Source: Gammaproteobacteria bacterium (lineage in GTDB: Bacteria; Pseudomonadota; Gammaproteobacteria; Steroidobacterales; Steroidobacteraceae). From it: a DNA stretch of 5,883 nucleotides. Below are positions 5,152 to 5,883 of the stretch, one piece after another (the first letter of the stretch is position 1; each line of letters starts with the position of its first letter). The notes under the pieces were generated by a model. The model saw only the letters and a program-made list of their open reading frames with translations, was not told where the DNA came from and did no database searches. The position numbers and the translations under genes are program-made. The DNA is taken from assembly GCA_009923475.1 (NCBI GenBank), contig RFTM01000125.1, positions 1 to 5,883 of the forward strand, in the 5' to 3' direction.

Positions 5152-5883
5152 TTCCCTTTGGCTCCTTGTGCGCCGGCCTGTGCGCCCGCGCGGTGGTGGA
5201 ACATGCCCGGCAGGCCGACGATGCGCGAGAAACCGAGCGCGTCGGCCGGCGTCCATTCGCCGGTGGCCTCGCCGTAGACGCCCTTCGAGGCGGCCATCAG
5301 CGAATACGGCGAATCCGTGCCCTCGACGAAGGCCGAGCCGGGGCGCAGCAGCACCGTCACCGTGCCGGTGACGCGCGCCTGCGACTGCAGGAACAGCGCC
5401 TCGATGTCGCGGCAGGCCGGGTCGAGCAGCTGCCCTTCGTGCACCCAGTCGCCGTACGGACCGGCGAGCGATTCCTTGATGCGCTGCTGGCGCGCGGTGA
5501 GCACGAGCTTCTCGAGCTCGCGGTGCGCGTTGAGCAGCACCTCGGCGGCCGGCGCCTCGAAGGCCACGCGGCCCTTGGTGCCGATGATGGTGTCGCCGAG
5601 ATGGATGCCGCGGCCGATGCCGTAGGGCCCCGCGATCGCCTCCAGCGCCTCGATGACGGCGACCGGCGTCATCGCCTGGCCGTCGAGGCCCGAGGGCACG
5701 CCCTGCTCGAAGTGAAGGACGATCCGCCGCGGCGGCAGCGGCCGCGTGAACGCGTCGCGCGAGAGCACCCAGGCGTCGTCGGGGAGGCTGCCCTGCGAGG
5801 TGAGCGTCTCCTTGCCGCCGATGCTCACGCCCCAGAGGCCGCGGTTGATGGAGTAGGCGGCGCCGTGCGGCGGCACCGGCAGG
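5148..5883 (-). CDS. argG: Argininosuccinate synthase ArgG, C-terminal part
   Basis: ATP-dependent ligase joining citrulline and aspartate to argininosuccinate; in this operon it acts after deacylation of N-acylcitrulline. Only the last 244 residues are in the window, and the start and the N-terminal ATP-binding domain lie beyond 5883. Seen: YSINRGLWGVSIGGKET near the left edge of the fragment, which is the conserved region that includes citrulline/aspartate contacts in the family; GIGRGIHLGDTIIGTKGRVAFEAP, matching the family's G-RG motif; the helix with HRELEKLVLT; and VTGTVTVLLRPGSAFVEGTDSPYSLM, where most ArgG proteins have a GRxSPxSLY ending. This last form and the WTPADALGFSRI tail recall the Bacteroidota-type ArgG (from memory). 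The protein ends in a low-complexity Ala/Gly/Gln tail. The TGA at 5150-5148 overlaps the next gene's ATG by 4 bases (ATGA). Confidence 0.95.
   Translation of the reverse strand, partial: LPVPPHGAAYSINRGLWGVSIGGKETLTSQGSLPDDAWVLSRDAFTRPLPPRRIVLHFEQGVPSGLDGQAMTPVAVIEALEAIAGPYGIGRGIHLGDTIIGTKGRVAFEAPAAEVLLNAHRELEKLVLTARQQRIKESLAGPYGDWVHEGQLLDPACRDIEALFLQSQARVTGTVTVLLRPGSAFVEGTDSPYSLMAASKGVYGEATGEWTPADALGFSRIVGLPGMFHHRAGAQAGAQGAKGK
5162..5167 (-). promoter_or_regulatory. Shine-Dalgarno site of the P-loop NTPase gene
   Basis: The minus strand reads AAGGAG, with 10 bases before the ATG at 5151. It lies in the last codons of argG and supports that start against the longer open frame that begins near 5256. 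Confidence 0.65.

Noticed and set aside
4027..5277. Plus-strand open frame of 416 codons opposite the P-loop gene
   Set aside because: Antisense shadow. The minus-strand frame has a clear P-loop, a ribosome site and operon junctions; this one has none.

Overview
The window is a tightly packed arginine-biosynthesis operon with every gene on the minus strand. Read in the direction of transcription, from high to low coordinates, it holds argG (3' part only), a P-loop NTPase gene of unknown function, argC, argD, an N-acylornithine carbamoyltransferase gene (argF') and argB (cut by the window start just before its stop). Neighbouring genes either overlap by 4 bases or lie 14-16 bases apart. No intergenic stretch is long enough for an internal promoter or terminator, so one polycistronic mRNA with translational coupling is likely. 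Its promoter and any ArgR-type operator would lie beyond position 5883.

The DNA is very GC-rich, with G/C strongly favoured at third codon positions, which produces long antisense shadow frames. The proteins are bacterial. ArgG, the carbamoyltransferase and ArgB look, from memory, more like the Bacteroidota versions than the textbook E. coli ones, and the order argG-argC-argD-argF'-argB also recalls Bacteroides. The base composition argues against Bacteroides itself. A GC-rich phylum such as Gemmatimonadota or Acidobacteriota, or a GC-rich proteobacterium, is plausible, but the window cannot settle this.

Pathway: ArgB phosphorylates N-acylglutamate, ArgC reduces the acyl phosphate to the semialdehyde, and ArgD transaminates it to N-acylornithine. 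The carbamoyltransferase then carbamoylates N-acylornithine directly to N-acylcitrulline, and ArgG condenses free citrulline with aspartate. This is the acylated-citrulline route known from Xanthomonas (acetyl) and Bacteroides (succinyl). The residue that separates the two specificities is Ala here, which points to the succinyl version. The acyltransferase, the N-acylcitrulline deacylase and ArgH are not in the window and are expected nearby.

The main novelty is the gene between argG and argC (4078-5151). It encodes a 357-residue protein with a BioD/MobB/DUF1611-like P-loop and a beta-rich N-terminal part. It overlaps argG by 4 bases, yet no step of the known pathway needs it.
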